Part shown: in pieces, positions 45,875-55,053 of the stretch | Layout: every line of letters begins with the position of its first letter | Numbering within the stretch: position 1 is the stretch's first letter | Source of the DNA: Pseudomonas sp. CC6-YY-74 | GTDB lineage: Bacteria > Pseudomonadota > Gammaproteobacteria > Pseudomonadales > Pseudomonadaceae | Direction: 5' to 3' | Assembly (NCBI RefSeq): GCF_002025205.1 | Contig: NZ_CP019947.1 | Location: 2,270,001-2,334,000, forward strand | Length of the DNA stretch: 64,000 bases | Program-made: the position numbers and the translations under genes | Notes under the pieces: generated by a model | Databases searched by the model: none | What the model was told of the DNA's origin: nothing | The model's input: the letters and a program-made list of their open reading frames with translations, nothing else

Positions 45875-46800
45875 GCGCGTCTCCGGTAGGCGAAGCCGAT
45901 CGAAGCGAAGGCCGTGATCAGCAGCGTCACAATCATCATCGTGGCGATCACCGCCGCGCGTGGCCATTGCTGTCCTGACTTGGTGGTGTCGGTAATCAGC
46001 GTGCTCAAGGTCGGCGGCTGGCCACCGCCCAGGTAGAGCGGGCTGACGAAGTCACCGAAGGTCAGGATGAAGCAGAACAGCGCCGCGACGACGATACCGA
46101 TCCGCGCCGACGGCACCACCACCTGGAACACCGTTCGCACGCGCCCACAGCCGAGGTTGTGCGCCGCCTCGATCAACGAGCGGTCGATGTACATCAGACT
46201 GAACAACTGCAGCAGCACCACCAGCGGCAGGCACAGTGTGAAGTAGCCGACATAAGTGCCGAACGTGGAGTTCAGCATCGGAAACGGCCCCAGCCCGAGC
46301 TGGCCGAACGCCGCGTTAAGGATGCCGTTGTCGCTAAGGAATACCTGCCATGAATAGGTGCGCACCAGGTAGCTGGTGAAGAACGGCGTGACCAGCAGCA
46401 GCACGATCAGTTGCTTGAGCGATTCGCGGAACTTGAAGGCGATCGTATAGGCGCAGGGGAAGGCCACCAAGCTCACCAGCACAGTGGCCCCCGCCGCCAT
46501 GCCGAGCGTGTGTAGATAGGCGTCCCAGAAGAACCCACGACTGAGCATGTAGCTCCAGTTCAGCCACTCGAACGTCGGCACCATCCGATAGTTGCGCACG
46601 ATCCAGAAGCTGATCGCCACCAGGAACGCCAGTGGAAAGACGAAGAAAATCAGCTGCCAGACCAGGATCGGCATCGACAGACTGAGGCCGTACCAGGGCA
46701 GGCGGAAGGTTTTCTTGCCGACACCGGCTGGCATGAGCGGCTTCGCGCCGCTCATGCCAGAAGCGCCTGGCGTCGGGTCATGTCTATTGCTTGAAGCCAT
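45871..46800 (-). CDS. ABC transporter permease (PotB-like)
   Basis: Inner-membrane permease of 309 residues with an extended N-terminal cytoplasmic segment, six helices and the EAA-type motif (EAAHNLGCGRVRTVFQVVVP). It pairs with the 265-residue permease to form the channel. The ATG at 46800 begins just after the binding-protein gene (23-bp gap); an upstream open frame to 46860 overlaps that gene and is not used. Confidence 0.92.
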   Translation of the reverse strand: MASSNRHDPTPGASGMSGAKPLMPAGVGKKTFRLPWYGLSLSMPILVWQLIFFVFPLAFLVAISFWIVRNYRMVPTFEWLNWSYMLSRGFFWDAYLHTLGMAAGATVLVSLVAFPCAYTIAFKFRESLKQLIVLLLVTPFFTSYLVRTYSWQVFLSDNGILNAAFGQLGLGPFPMLNSTFGTYVGYFTLCLPLVVLLQLFSLMYIDRSLIEAAHNLGCGRVRTVFQVVVPSARIGIVVAALFCFILTFGDFVSPLYLGGGQPPTLSTLITDTTKSGQQWPRAAVIATMMIVTLLITAFASIGFAYRRRA

Positions 46801-46823
46801 TACGACCACCCCGCCGCTTATCG

Positions 46824-47951
46824 TCAGGCACCCTTGTATTCCGACCAGAAGTCGTTCCACTGCTCCAGGCTCTGCTGAATCGGGAGCTCGCGGTACTGGA
46901 TGCGACCGTCGCGGATATCATCCATGACGTTGCGCTGGCCGAGCACCATACTCTGGCGCTGAGCTTCGACGGGATCGACCTTATTCAGCAGTTCCCAGCC
47001 CTTCTTGCTCGGAATCAGCGCAGGGTAGGCGACCATCTTCGCCGACTTGACCTGGCCTTCCGGCGCAGTGATGTACTGGATGAACTTCTTCGCCAGCTCG
47101 GGACTGTGCGCGTTCTTGGCAATGCAGTAGGACTCGGTCCATTGCAATCCACCCTCCTCTGGCACCACCGTCTTAACCGGCGCGCCGGAACGCTGCAGGA
47201 CACCGGTGATCCAGTCGCCGATGCCGCACATCGCATGGATCTGACCGTTCTTCAGCGATGAGAAGGTGCCGCCGTAATCGAAGAAACCGCCGATCTGCGG
47301 ACGCAGGCTCATGATTTTCTCCTGGACGGCCTGCCAGTGCGCCTCATTGATATCGTACGGACGCGAATTGCCGTTGAGCAGGCTGATCTGCCCCAGGTTC
47401 GGCAGGTGCCAGTCGAAATGTCCGACCTTGCCCTTGAGGCTTTCATCCCAGAACACGTCATAACTGCGCACCTTGGCCTCGGAAACCAGCTGGGTGTTGT
47501 AGGCGATGCCGAGAAAGCCAAAACGGATCAGTACTGAGTACAGTTCGCCGTCCTGCCAGTGCCCGGGAAATTTCTGGAATTCGGGGAAGAAGTCGTCGAA
47601 AGGGTAATCGGCGGGGTCGAGCCGCTCGATGTAGTCGCCGGCGTTGAGTTGCTGCACGTATTCGGCGTCGGACAGAATCAGGTCAAAGGTGCCAGGCGGG
47701 GACTGCGAAATCAGTCCCAGCATGTTGTCGCCGCCCGTATAGTACTTGGCCTTTACCTTGACCCCGAACTGGCGCTCGAAGTCGCCGACGATATCCTGCT
47801 CGGCGTGTCCGGCCCATGCCAGGATGACCAGTTCTTTTTCCGTTGCGGCAAAGCTTCTCAAGGGCAAGACGCCAGCCAGGGCCGCGCTACTCGCCAGGAT
47901 ACCGGTGGTTTTCAGAAACGTCCGTCGTGAAAGGTCGATGCGATTTTTCAT
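46824..47951 (-). CDS. ABC transporter periplasmic binding protein (PotD-like, Tat signal)
   Basis: Solute-binding protein of 375 residues from the spermidine/putrescine-binding family (SBP_bac_8 type). The N terminus has the twin-arginine motif SRRTFLK at residues 8-14 and a hydrophobic stretch ending SFA-A, so export should be by Tat, as folded protein. Family blocks include GTFDLILSDAEYVQQL and GWELLNKVDP. The gene lies between creatinase and a duplicated creatinase fragment, so a guanidino compound such as creatine or creatinine is the likely ligand. That is inference; no ligand residues can be assigned. Confidence 0.9.
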   Translation of the reverse strand: MKNRIDLSRRTFLKTTGILASSAALAGVLPLRSFAATEKELVILAWAGHAEQDIVGDFERQFGVKVKAKYYTGGDNMLGLISQSPPGTFDLILSDAEYVQQLNAGDYIERLDPADYPFDDFFPEFQKFPGHWQDGELYSVLIRFGFLGIAYNTQLVSEAKVRSYDVFWDESLKGKVGHFDWHLPNLGQISLLNGNSRPYDINEAHWQAVQEKIMSLRPQIGGFFDYGGTFSSLKNGQIHAMCGIGDWITGVLQRSGAPVKTVVPEEGGLQWTESYCIAKNAHSPELAKKFIQYITAPEGQVKSAKMVAYPALIPSKKGWELLNKVDPVEAQRQSMVLGQRNVMDDIRDGRIQYRELPIQQSLEQWNDFWSEYKGA

Positions 47952-48143
47952 TATTGTCTCTCCTCGGTGATGGAAAGGTGCTTCTGTCCTTCTAGCTCTG
48001 CCACTTGCTTGCTCCACCACGCCACGACTTAAAACCAAGACGCTGGAGCGCCGGCGCGGATGAAATCGAACAGCCCCTATTTACCGCCCAAGGTTCGGAT
48101 GCCGTGGCGCAGGCCAGCTGCAACCTCATGTTCTGAGTCGGCT

Positions 48144-48419
48144 CTACTCGACGGAACGCAACACGCGTTCATCCCAACATACGGATAGTGTTTCCTCAGG
48201 ACAGCCTGGGGGCGCCGTACGCACGGCCGTAGCCGCAGAAGCAATACCGAAATCGCTGCAATAGGTGGCATTGAGGTGAGAGGGAAAGATCGCCGCATCA
48301 ATATTTTCTGCCGCAGCGTGGGCGCACAGCGTGACTTGGCGAGCGGCGTATTCCTGGGCCGAAAACGTCGAATTGATTTTCTGGCTGCTCTGAATCCGAA
48401 GCGTCTTGGACATGTGCAT
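48144..48419 (-). pseudogene. Decayed duplicate of the creatinase 5' end
   Basis: From the ATG at 48419 the frame reads MHMSKTLRIQ, then STFSAQEYAARQ and ENIDAAIF, clearly the first 55-60 residues of creatinase (compare the start at 43421). After the YCSDF region the match continues in another frame (YC.CGYGRAYG against YCSFGRPYA), so there is a frameshift, and similarity then ends at about 48200. The upstream 100-120 bp is duplicated as well, including the 23-bp motif. The product would be non-functional; the catalytic His is missing. Confidence 0.85.
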
Positions 48420-48514
48420 GGCGAGAATTCTTATAGTTTTATCGTGACTCGGCACACTGATTTGGCAGGTGGCTGAAATCATTCGAACAGATGCCGGCAC
48501 TCAACTTTTGTACA

Positions 48515-48537
48515 GTTCCGACCCGAAGATGGCCATA
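48515..48537. promoter_or_regulatory. Shared 23-bp motif, copy 3 (duplicate promoter)
   Basis: GTTCCGACCCGAAG followed by ATGGCCATA lies 96-118 bp before the remnant start codon, the same spacing as in front of intact creatinase. The ABC operon lies downstream of it on the same strand, so the duplicated promoter may now drive the ABC genes. Confidence 0.6.
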
Positions 48538-48732
48538 CGCGACCACAAAACTGTCACCCAAAACGCCTGACCGTCCTTTCTGCCAGCCTTCAAACCGCAC
48601 ACGCTGGGGGACTTGCGCAAGCCGCTGAGAGTCTCGAATTTACTCAACAGTACGCGCCGCCCATAACTTACAGGCGCTCGAGCAACCGCTCGTGAAAACC
48701 GCCCACGGGCACCGAATCAGACGCAAAAAAGG

Positions 48733-48900
48733 CTATGTCTGCGTTAATGGTTGAAAGTGCTGTTCAATCCCCAGTGCGACAGCGATAGCCATGTTGCGCG
48801 ACGGGTGCTCGGCATGCCGCTCCAGCCAGCGCCGCCAGCCGAGATAGTTCTCCAGGTACTTCGTGGCGACACCATGAAACCGCACCATCCCGGTTTTCAG
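48733..48900 (-). pseudogene. IS1595-family transposase C-terminal remnant
   Basis: On the minus strand a 55-codon segment reads LKTGMVRFHGVATKYLENYL, GWRRWLERH and so on to a TAG at 48733. This is the diagnostic C-terminal end of IS1595-type transposases. The rest of the transposase (catalytic core and N terminus) is absent, so this is a scar of an old insertion. The flanking sequence (48501-48732, 48901-49173) shows no other gene. Confidence 0.75.
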
Positions 48901-49173
48901 GCAACCGTCCTAGATGTCGTAACGTTTCGTGCAAGTATCGAGCTTTGGCAATTTTGGCTACCTCACCCCGCTACGTCGCCTAATCCGCTTGCTGGGGGAC
49001 GCCGTCTTCGTCAGGCCAGCATTTTGCCTTCGGCTTCCTTCAGACTCGCAGTAGCCCGCGCACGCCCTGCGTTCAGCTAACACTTCCCTTTGTCGAGGGT
49101 GTGGAGGACTTTCACCGCCAAGTCATCCAGCTCACCACCACAGTGAGCCAGACAGCGGCATGCCTGGCGCACC

Positions 49174-49209
49174 AAAAAAAGTCCGCACATGCGGCTGGCA
49201 TGTGCGGAC
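49174..49209 (-). terminator. Rho-independent terminator after the GbdR-like gene
   Basis: A perfect 12-bp stem GTCCGCACATGC/GCATGTGCGGAC (49181-49192, 49198-49209) with a 5-base loop, followed on the minus strand by seven T. It lies 31 bp past the regulator's stop codon. Confidence 0.92.
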
Positions 49210-49239
49210 CTAAACAATGCTGCAGAGAGGGATGCAGGA

Positions 49240-50247
49240 TCAGTGCATGGCCAGACGACAGCGCGGGGACTTGCTCCGGCGCTCGTGGCTCGGCGCAACG
49301 CCGAAGTGCTCGTGGTAGCACTTGGAAAAGTGCGACGCGGTAACAAAACCACAGCCCAAGGCGACATCGACTACCGGCAAAGCCGTCTGCTTGAGCATCT
49401 GCCGAGCCAGAATTAGGCGCAGCTTCAAGTAGTAGCGCGACGGCGAGCAGCGCATGTACTGGCAAAACAGCCGTTCAAGCTGTCGTCTCGACAACTCAAT
49501 AAAACCAGCCAACTGATCCAGCTCGATGGGCTCCTGAAGATTAGCCTCCATCAGCGTTATCACTTCCTGCAACTTCGGCGGGGTACTTTCCAGCATGTGC
49601 AGGAATGATGCATGGCCTAGCGTCGGCTCACTACGAACTTGCTCAAGGACCAACGTCTCACTGATCGCACCAACCAAGGCCGGACCGTGGCTGCGGCCAA
49701 TAAGTTGCAGCATCATCTCCAGCCCTGCTCCGCTACTCGCCGCGGTATAGCGGTCGCGATCGAGGGCAAACTGTTGCGAACTAAGCAATACCTTGGGAAA
49801 AGCCTCGCGCATGTCGACCTTTAGCTCCCAGCTCGTAGAGCACTCATAGCCGTTCAGAAGTCCTGCATTAGCCAATGCCCAACTGCCGGATCCTAATGCT
49901 CCCAGATGCACTCCGCGCGCAGCCTGATTCTGCAACAGGCGAATTTGTTCTGGACTACAAGCGCACGGGCCTACATCACCGCCACAAATAATCAAGGCAT
50001 CCAACTCCAACTCAGCATTGGCGACGCCATCCGGGGATACCAGCATACCGTTACTCGCACGCACTGGACGGCCGTCCGCAGTCAGGGTTTGCCAGCGATA
50101 GAGGCTCCGCCCAGAAAACTGATTGGCACGCCGCAAAGGCTCCAACACAGTAGCCAGCGCAATAAAACTGAAATTGTCGGCCAGCAAGAAGCCAATCGCT
50201 TCCAAAGTAACCTCTGCGGGCTGTTTCAACACTTCGAAACTGGACAT
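49240..50247 (-). CDS. GlxA/AraC family regulator, GbdR-like
   Basis: A 335-residue regulator with an N-terminal DJ-1/PfpI-like fold (IGFLLADNFSFIALA) and a C-terminal double HTH (ELSRRQLERLFCQYM, CGFVTASHFSKCYHEHFG). The C terminus is strongly GbdR-like. The nucleophile-elbow region reads GALGSGSWALA, so the Cys found in the paralogue (GGICTGSH at 36.9 kb) is missing. It lies 78 bp downstream of the serine dehydratase gene on the same strand; I recall sdaB beside gbdR in P. aeruginosa. The ATG at 50247 follows GAGGTGAGC. The effector is unknown; a glycine-betaine- or creatine-derived compound is plausible. Confidence 0.82.
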   Translation of the reverse strand: MSSFEVLKQPAEVTLEAIGFLLADNFSFIALATVLEPLRRANQFSGRSLYRWQTLTADGRPVRASNGMLVSPDGVANAELELDALIICGGDVGPCACSPEQIRLLQNQAARGVHLGALGSGSWALANAGLLNGYECSTSWELKVDMREAFPKVLLSSQQFALDRDRYTAASSGAGLEMMLQLIGRSHGPALVGAISETLVLEQVRSEPTLGHASFLHMLESTPPKLQEVITLMEANLQEPIELDQLAGFIELSRRQLERLFCQYMRCSPSRYYLKLRLILARQMLKQTALPVVDVALGCGFVTASHFSKCYHEHFGVAPSHERRSKSPRCRLAMH

Positions 50248-50325
50248 GCTCACCTCTACTAGCCGGCAATGATCCGGCAGCGGGATATCAATTGATACGA
50301 TCTGGACTGGACTAGATGGCTCGAC

Positions 50326-51705
50326 TCAACACTCGATGGCGCTGACCGCCAGGCCACCGCGCGAGGTTTCCTTGTATTTGTCGTGCATATCGGCGCCAGT
50401 GTCGCGCATGGTGCGGATCACCCGGTCGAGCGAGATAAAGTGCTGACCGTCGCCGCGCAAGGCCAACTGCGCTGCGTTGATCGCCTTCACCGCGGCGATC
50501 GCATTACGCTCGATGCACGGCACCTGAACCAGCCCGCCAACCGGATCGCAGGTCAATCCGAGGTTGTGCTCCAGGCCGATCTCGGCGGCGTTTTCCAGCT
50601 GTTCCGGAGTGGCACCGAGAATCTCCGCCAGGCCGGCCGCCGCCATCGCGCAGGCCGAACCAACCTCGCCCTGGCAGCCGACTTCGGCGCCGGAGATCGA
50701 AGCGTTCTTCTTGCACAGGATGCCAACAGCCGCCGCGGCCAACAGGTAATCGACCACATCGGCTTCGCTTACCGCCGGGCTGAAGCGCACGTAATAATGC
50801 AGCACCGCCGGAATGATGCCGGCCGCGCCGTTAGTTGGCGCGGTGACCATGCGCCCACCAGCGGCGTTCTCCTCGTTGACCGCCAAGGCAAACAGGTTGA
50901 CCCACTCCATGCCGCTGAGGGTCGAGCCGATCACGTTGGGCTTGCTCATTTCCTGCAGGCTGCGGTGCAGCTTGGCGGCGCGGCGCTTGACGTTGAGCCC
51001 GCCAGGCAGAATGCCCTCGTGCTTGAGACCCTGTTCGACACAGTCGCGCATGGCTTGCCACAGGCGCATCAGGCCGCTGCGGATCTGCGCCTCACTGCGC
51101 CAGGCCTTCTCGTTGGCCATCATCAATTCGGACACACGCAGGCCATGCTCCTTGCACAGGCGCAGCAATTCGTCGCCACTGGAGAAGTCGTAAGGCAACA
51201 GGGTGTGATCCTGGTCCAGCTGACCGGTGGCCGCCTGTTCGGCATCGACCACAAAACCGCCGCCGACCGAATAATAGGTGCCGCTGCTCAGCTCGCTGCC
51301 GTCGGCCGCGAAGGCCGTCAGGGTCATGGCATTCGGGTGGTAGGGCAGGTTTTCTTCGAGCAGCAACATGTCGCGCTGCCAGTCGAAGGCAATCGGTAAA
51401 CGGCCATCCAGCTGCAAGGTGCCACTGCTGCGCAGTGCTTCAATGCGCGGGGCAATGTCCGCCGGGTCGATCTGGTCCGGCCAGTCGCCCATCAGGCCCA
51501 TGATCACCGCGGTGTCGCTGCCGTGACCGATGCCGGTAGCCGACAACGAGCCATACAGGCGCACTTCCACGCGTTGCACCCGCTCAAGCTGGTGACGCTC
51601 ACGCAGCGCCCCAGTGAACAGCGCGGCAGCGCGCATGGGGCCGACGGTATGCGAGCTGGAAGGCCCGATACCGATCTTGAACAAGTCGAACACACTGATA
51701 GCCAC
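50326..51705 (-). CDS. sdaA: L-serine ammonia-lyase (iron-sulphur type)
   Basis: Single-chain L-serine dehydratase of 459 residues that converts serine to pyruvate and ammonia with a [4Fe-4S] cluster. The N-terminal beta domain starts [20 protein letters not shown]. The alpha domain has the cluster cysteines in [24 protein letters not shown] and VPCIERNA. It closes the creatinine-to-pyruvate route and carries the shared promoter motif 86-108 bp upstream. It could equally be named sdaB. Confidence 0.95.
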   Translation of the reverse strand: MAISVFDLFKIGIGPSSSHTVGPMRAAALFTGALRERHQLERVQRVEVRLYGSLSATGIGHGSDTAVIMGLMGDWPDQIDPADIAPRIEALRSSGTLQLDGRLPIAFDWQRDMLLLEENLPYHPNAMTLTAFAADGSELSSGTYYSVGGGFVVDAEQAATGQLDQDHTLLPYDFSSGDELLRLCKEHGLRVSELMMANEKAWRSEAQIRSGLMRLWQAMRDCVEQGLKHEGILPGGLNVKRRAAKLHRSLQEMSKPNVIGSTLSGMEWVNLFALAVNEENAAGGRMVTAPTNGAAGIIPAVLHYYVRFSPAVSEADVVDYLLAAAAVGILCKKNASISGAEVGCQGEVGSACAMAAAGLAEILGATPEQLENAAEIGLEHNLGLTCDPVGGLVQVPCIERNAIAAVKAINAAQLALRGDGQHFISLDRVIRTMRDTGADMHDKYKETSRGGLAVSAIEC

Positions 51706-51790
51706 TACGGCCTCCTCATCTGACTAAGCGCAGGAGTTGGGCGCTTGCTGAGGAGAATTGTCTGCCGACGACACCGGCTAAAATTGTCTA

Positions 51791-51813
51791 ACTTCGACCC
51801 GAAAGTGTTCAAA
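51791..51813. promoter_or_regulatory. Shared 23-bp motif, copy 4 (serine dehydratase promoter)
   Basis: ACTTCGACCCGAAA followed by GTGTTCAAA matches the glyA copy in its right half and the creatinase copies in the CGACCCGAA core. It lies 86-108 bp before the ATG of the serine dehydratase gene. Confidence 0.6.
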
Positions 51814-51901
51814 GTCACTGTTCATTAAAAACAGCCACTGTAGTGGTCAACTGTAACCGCTCCATAAGTCCCGACTTTTTATGATGAGGTTTGGCCACTG
51901 C

Positions 51902-52444
51902 TTACCCCGGAAATCTGGAAAAATTTGCACGCGAATTAACATGGGTGCGATTCAGCGCCTGGATCTGGGTTTTCTCGTCAACTGACTGCACCCGTGCATT
52001 GTCAGGTGGGTTCAGGTACCGCCCAACCACATCGGCTACTTTGCCAGCAACGTGTGGGTCGTTGCTGATCTTGAAGGTTTTCAGTCGGTGGGGCTTGAGA
52101 TCGCCGGCGGCCCATACCTGGGCGACTTGCCCGGCGCTAACGCCCACGTAGTTGGCCATCAGCCGCAAGCTCCAGTGGGTCGCCTCACGCGGTACACGCG
52201 AGGTCGTCAGGGTCAGCATTTTCTTAATCTTCGCCTCGTCGAGCTTGCGTGGATGTCCGCGGCGAGGGCGATCGTTCAGTCCATCGGGGCCAGTTTCCTG
52301 ATAGCGCTTGCGCCATTTGAATACGACTGGCGCCGAAATCTCCAGCCTGTGCGTTTTCACACAACCGGGATCTTGATCCGACATTGATAGGGCGAATTCA
52401 TACAATTTCAGGTCGATTTCAGGCAAACGTCGGTATTCCCCCAT
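51902..52444 (-). pseudogene. IS630-family transposase remnant
   Basis: A 180-codon frame whose middle matches IS630-type transposases: a helix-turn-helix ending FKWRKRYQETGPDGLNDRPR, then LMANYVGVSAGQVAQVW and the start of the catalytic domain, VQSVDEKTQIQALNRT, with the first Asp of the DDE triad. The frame stops soon after, so the remaining two acidic residues are missing; the first 30 residues also do not fit the family. Non-functional remnant marking the edge of the accessory region. Confidence 0.8.
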
Positions 52445-52498
52445 AGTTTATGTTTGCAAGTCCTCCCGGGCGACACCAATAATAAAACAGAGGCTTGT

Positions 52499-54453
52499 AT
52501 GACTATTCGCTTCAAACTGATAGCCGCCTTTATTGCCGTGACCTTGATTCCCGTGCTGATTATTACGCTGTTTGTCACCAGACAGGCCATGGATCGGGAG
52601 CGCACGCTGTTCAATCAGAGCAGCGTCAAGCAGATTCAGGAAGTGGATAATGCATTTTCATTTTTCCTTGAAAGCGCCGCAGAAAACGTCACGCTATTGA
52701 CTCAAACTCGGCTATTGAAGTCCTCCGACAGCAGCCTTCCCAGCTATATGGAAGCATCGCAGGCAACGAAAATGTCCCCCCTACCAGTGGGGCTGGCGTT
52801 GCGATCTATGAGTTGTTCGAGCAGTTTGGCAAATCGCACCCCAGTTACGCCTATGTGTATGCGTCTACAAGCCAGGGGCATTATCTGCAATGGCCCGTGT
52901 CTGAAATTCGCGCCAACTACGATCCGCGCGAACGACCTTGGTTCAAGGCCGCGCTGACTGGCAATGGCAAGCCTGTTCGTACTCAAGCTTACGAGTTCAA
53001 AGAGGATAACGCCGTCATCATTTCCACCACGCAGACCTTTATCGATGCCGATGGCGGAACAGGTGTTATCTCTCTGGACGTCTCGCTGAACAAGTTGACA
53101 GAAGTGGCCAAGAATATCCGCTTTGGCAACAATGGTTATCTGTTACTGGTGGAAAGTGACGGCACAGTATTGGCCGACCCTATGCACCCCACATACAACT
53201 TTAAAGCATTGGCAAGCCTGGGTGATGGGTACAAGTTTCTCGCCAGCCAGCCGGCAGGTTTTTATAGCGTGCAGCTCGATGGCAAAGACTACAACGCCAG
53301 TGTGTATAAATCGCAAGCCCTCGGCTGGACCTATATCGGCCTGATCGAAAGCAGCGAAATCAGTGCCGGTGCCTGGCATCTGGTGTGGGTAATCACCCTT
53401 CTCGGCGGTGTTCTGGTGGTGACTTTCGGGTTGTGCGGCGTAGCACTGTCCAAAGTGCTGATTGCGCCGATCAACAATACCTCGGCGGGCTTGCGCGATA
53501 TAGCCAGCGGCGACGCCGACCTGACGCGACGCTTGGAGATCAAGGGCAATGATGAAACGGCGCAAATGGCCAAGGGCTTCAATAGCTTTGTCGCCAGTAT
53601 CCAGAACCTGATCAAGGAGATTCGCGCTGCCAGCCTGCAAGTCGAGCGGGAGGCTATGGATATAGGTACACAGGCCGACCAGCTCGACTCTACAGCGCAA
53701 CGCCAGTCGATGGCCGTGGACATGGTGTCTACTGCGTTCCATGAGATGGTCGCCACGGCCAATGAAGTGGCCATCAACTGTAATCGCGCCGCTGAAGCCG
53801 CTCAGCATGGCCAGGATCAGGCGCATAAAGGGCAGCAAGTCATCGGCCTCATGGTCAGCCAGGTCAGCAGCCTGGGTGAGCGTATTCGTCAGGCCGCTGA
53901 GTCGATCAGCCAACTGGAGCAGAATACCCAAGACATCACCGCCATTCTCGACACCATTCGCGCTATTGCCGACCAGACCAACCTGTTGGCGCTCAATGCC
54001 GCCATCGAGGCCGCGCGTGCAGGTGATCAAGGACGTGGTTTTGCCGTGGTTGCCGATGAAGTTCGCGCTTTGGCCAAGCGGACCTCCGATTCGACCGAAC
54101 AGATCAACGGTTTGCTCAACAAACTGGTCACCAGCAGCCAGAGCGTGGCCCTGGAGATGCAGCACAGCCTAGTGCAATCAAACGAGTCGGTGGCTTTTAC
54201 CGCCCAGGTGGAAGAGGCATTTGCCGGCGTGCACGAGGCGGTCACGACGATCAAGGACATGAACACCCAGATTGCCACCGCGGCCGAGGAACAACATGCG
54301 GTGGCCGAAGACATCAACCGCCATATCACTGATATTCACAGCGATGCCGGTCGTATTAGCGAAGTGTCCAGCGTGTCCAAAACCACCACACGCTCGCTGA
54401 CGCAAATATCCAGCGAGTTGAACACGTTGGTGGGGTGCTTCCGTACGGACTGA
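52499..54453 (+). pseudogene. Methyl-accepting chemotaxis protein, frameshifted
   Basis: dCache-type chemoreceptor in two frames. The first part (ATG 52499, AGAGG ribosome-binding site) has an N-terminal membrane helix and the start of the periplasmic ligand domain. Near 52750 the coding frame changes by one base (deletion of 1 or insertion of 2), and the rest runs on to 54453: ligand domain, second membrane helix (about 53380-53450), HAMP, and a signalling domain with the hairpin tip [20 protein letters not shown]. The ribosome would stop or misread within the ligand domain, so it is probably inactive unless the indel is an assembly error. Confidence 0.85.
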
Positions 54454-54518
54454 GTGCTGCGCGGTCGTGGCAGGCTTGTAGGTGTCTACGAAACTAGGGG
54501 CGATTCAGAGTTCTCTCA

Positions 54519-54875
54519 TTGGGAAATTTTCTGAGCCCGGCGGATCGCAGCCCTATGCGTCAGGCGCTGTCAGATGCCTTTGTCGACAATGACATCGACT
54601 ACGCCGATATCGCCAAGCGGGTGAGCGGCTTTGAATCTGAAGTACTTGAGCAAATCTTCTTCTCCGAAGTAGCCCATGTCTGCCACTCAAATCTCGAAAC
54701 CCCAGTACCTTCAGTCTGGACTGCATTTGATGGCCAGTGGCTCGATATGGAAATCGACAAGATGCTCAAGGAGCGCGAACAGAGCGATGCCCTGCGCCAG
54801 AAGGATCGACTGCTTGTGACCTACCTGAAGTGGCGATATAGCGACCTTTGGCAGTCGATAAAACGAGGCGGGTAA
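54519..54875 (+). CDS. Hypothetical protein, possibly DUF7079
   Basis: Up to 118 residues, soluble and acidic, with LSPADRSPMRQALSDAFVD near the start and WTAFDGQWLDMEIDKML in the middle. This resembles a small family I know as DUF7079, with weak certainty. The start is unclear: the frame opens at 54498, with a TTG at 54519 and an ATG at 54555, and no clear ribosome-binding site precedes the TTG. The gene may have lost its original start. Function unknown. Confidence 0.55.
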   Translation: MGNFLSPADRSPMRQALSDAFVDNDIDYADIAKRVSGFESEVLEQIFFSEVAHVCHSNLETPVPSVWTAFDGQWLDMEIDKMLKEREQSDALRQKDRLLVTYLKWRYSDLWQSIKRGG

Positions 54876-55053
54876 CTCGGGGATTTAAACTCTGTATTTG
54901 TCCTGTCGAGTCGTCGCAAACCTCTGCGATACCGGGCTGCCGCCCTCCCCGCCGTGTCGATTAGGCACAGTGATTTCGACACTTTATCGACCCGATCATT
55001 AGCGGTAGGATGTAGCTTATTTGCCAAATTTTGCCATAAAGGCGGATTCCGTC

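Noticed and set aside
48751..49080. Plus-strand 109-codon frame in the 48.7-49.1 kb region
   Set aside because: It lies antisense to the IS1595 transposase remnant, which explains the open stretch.
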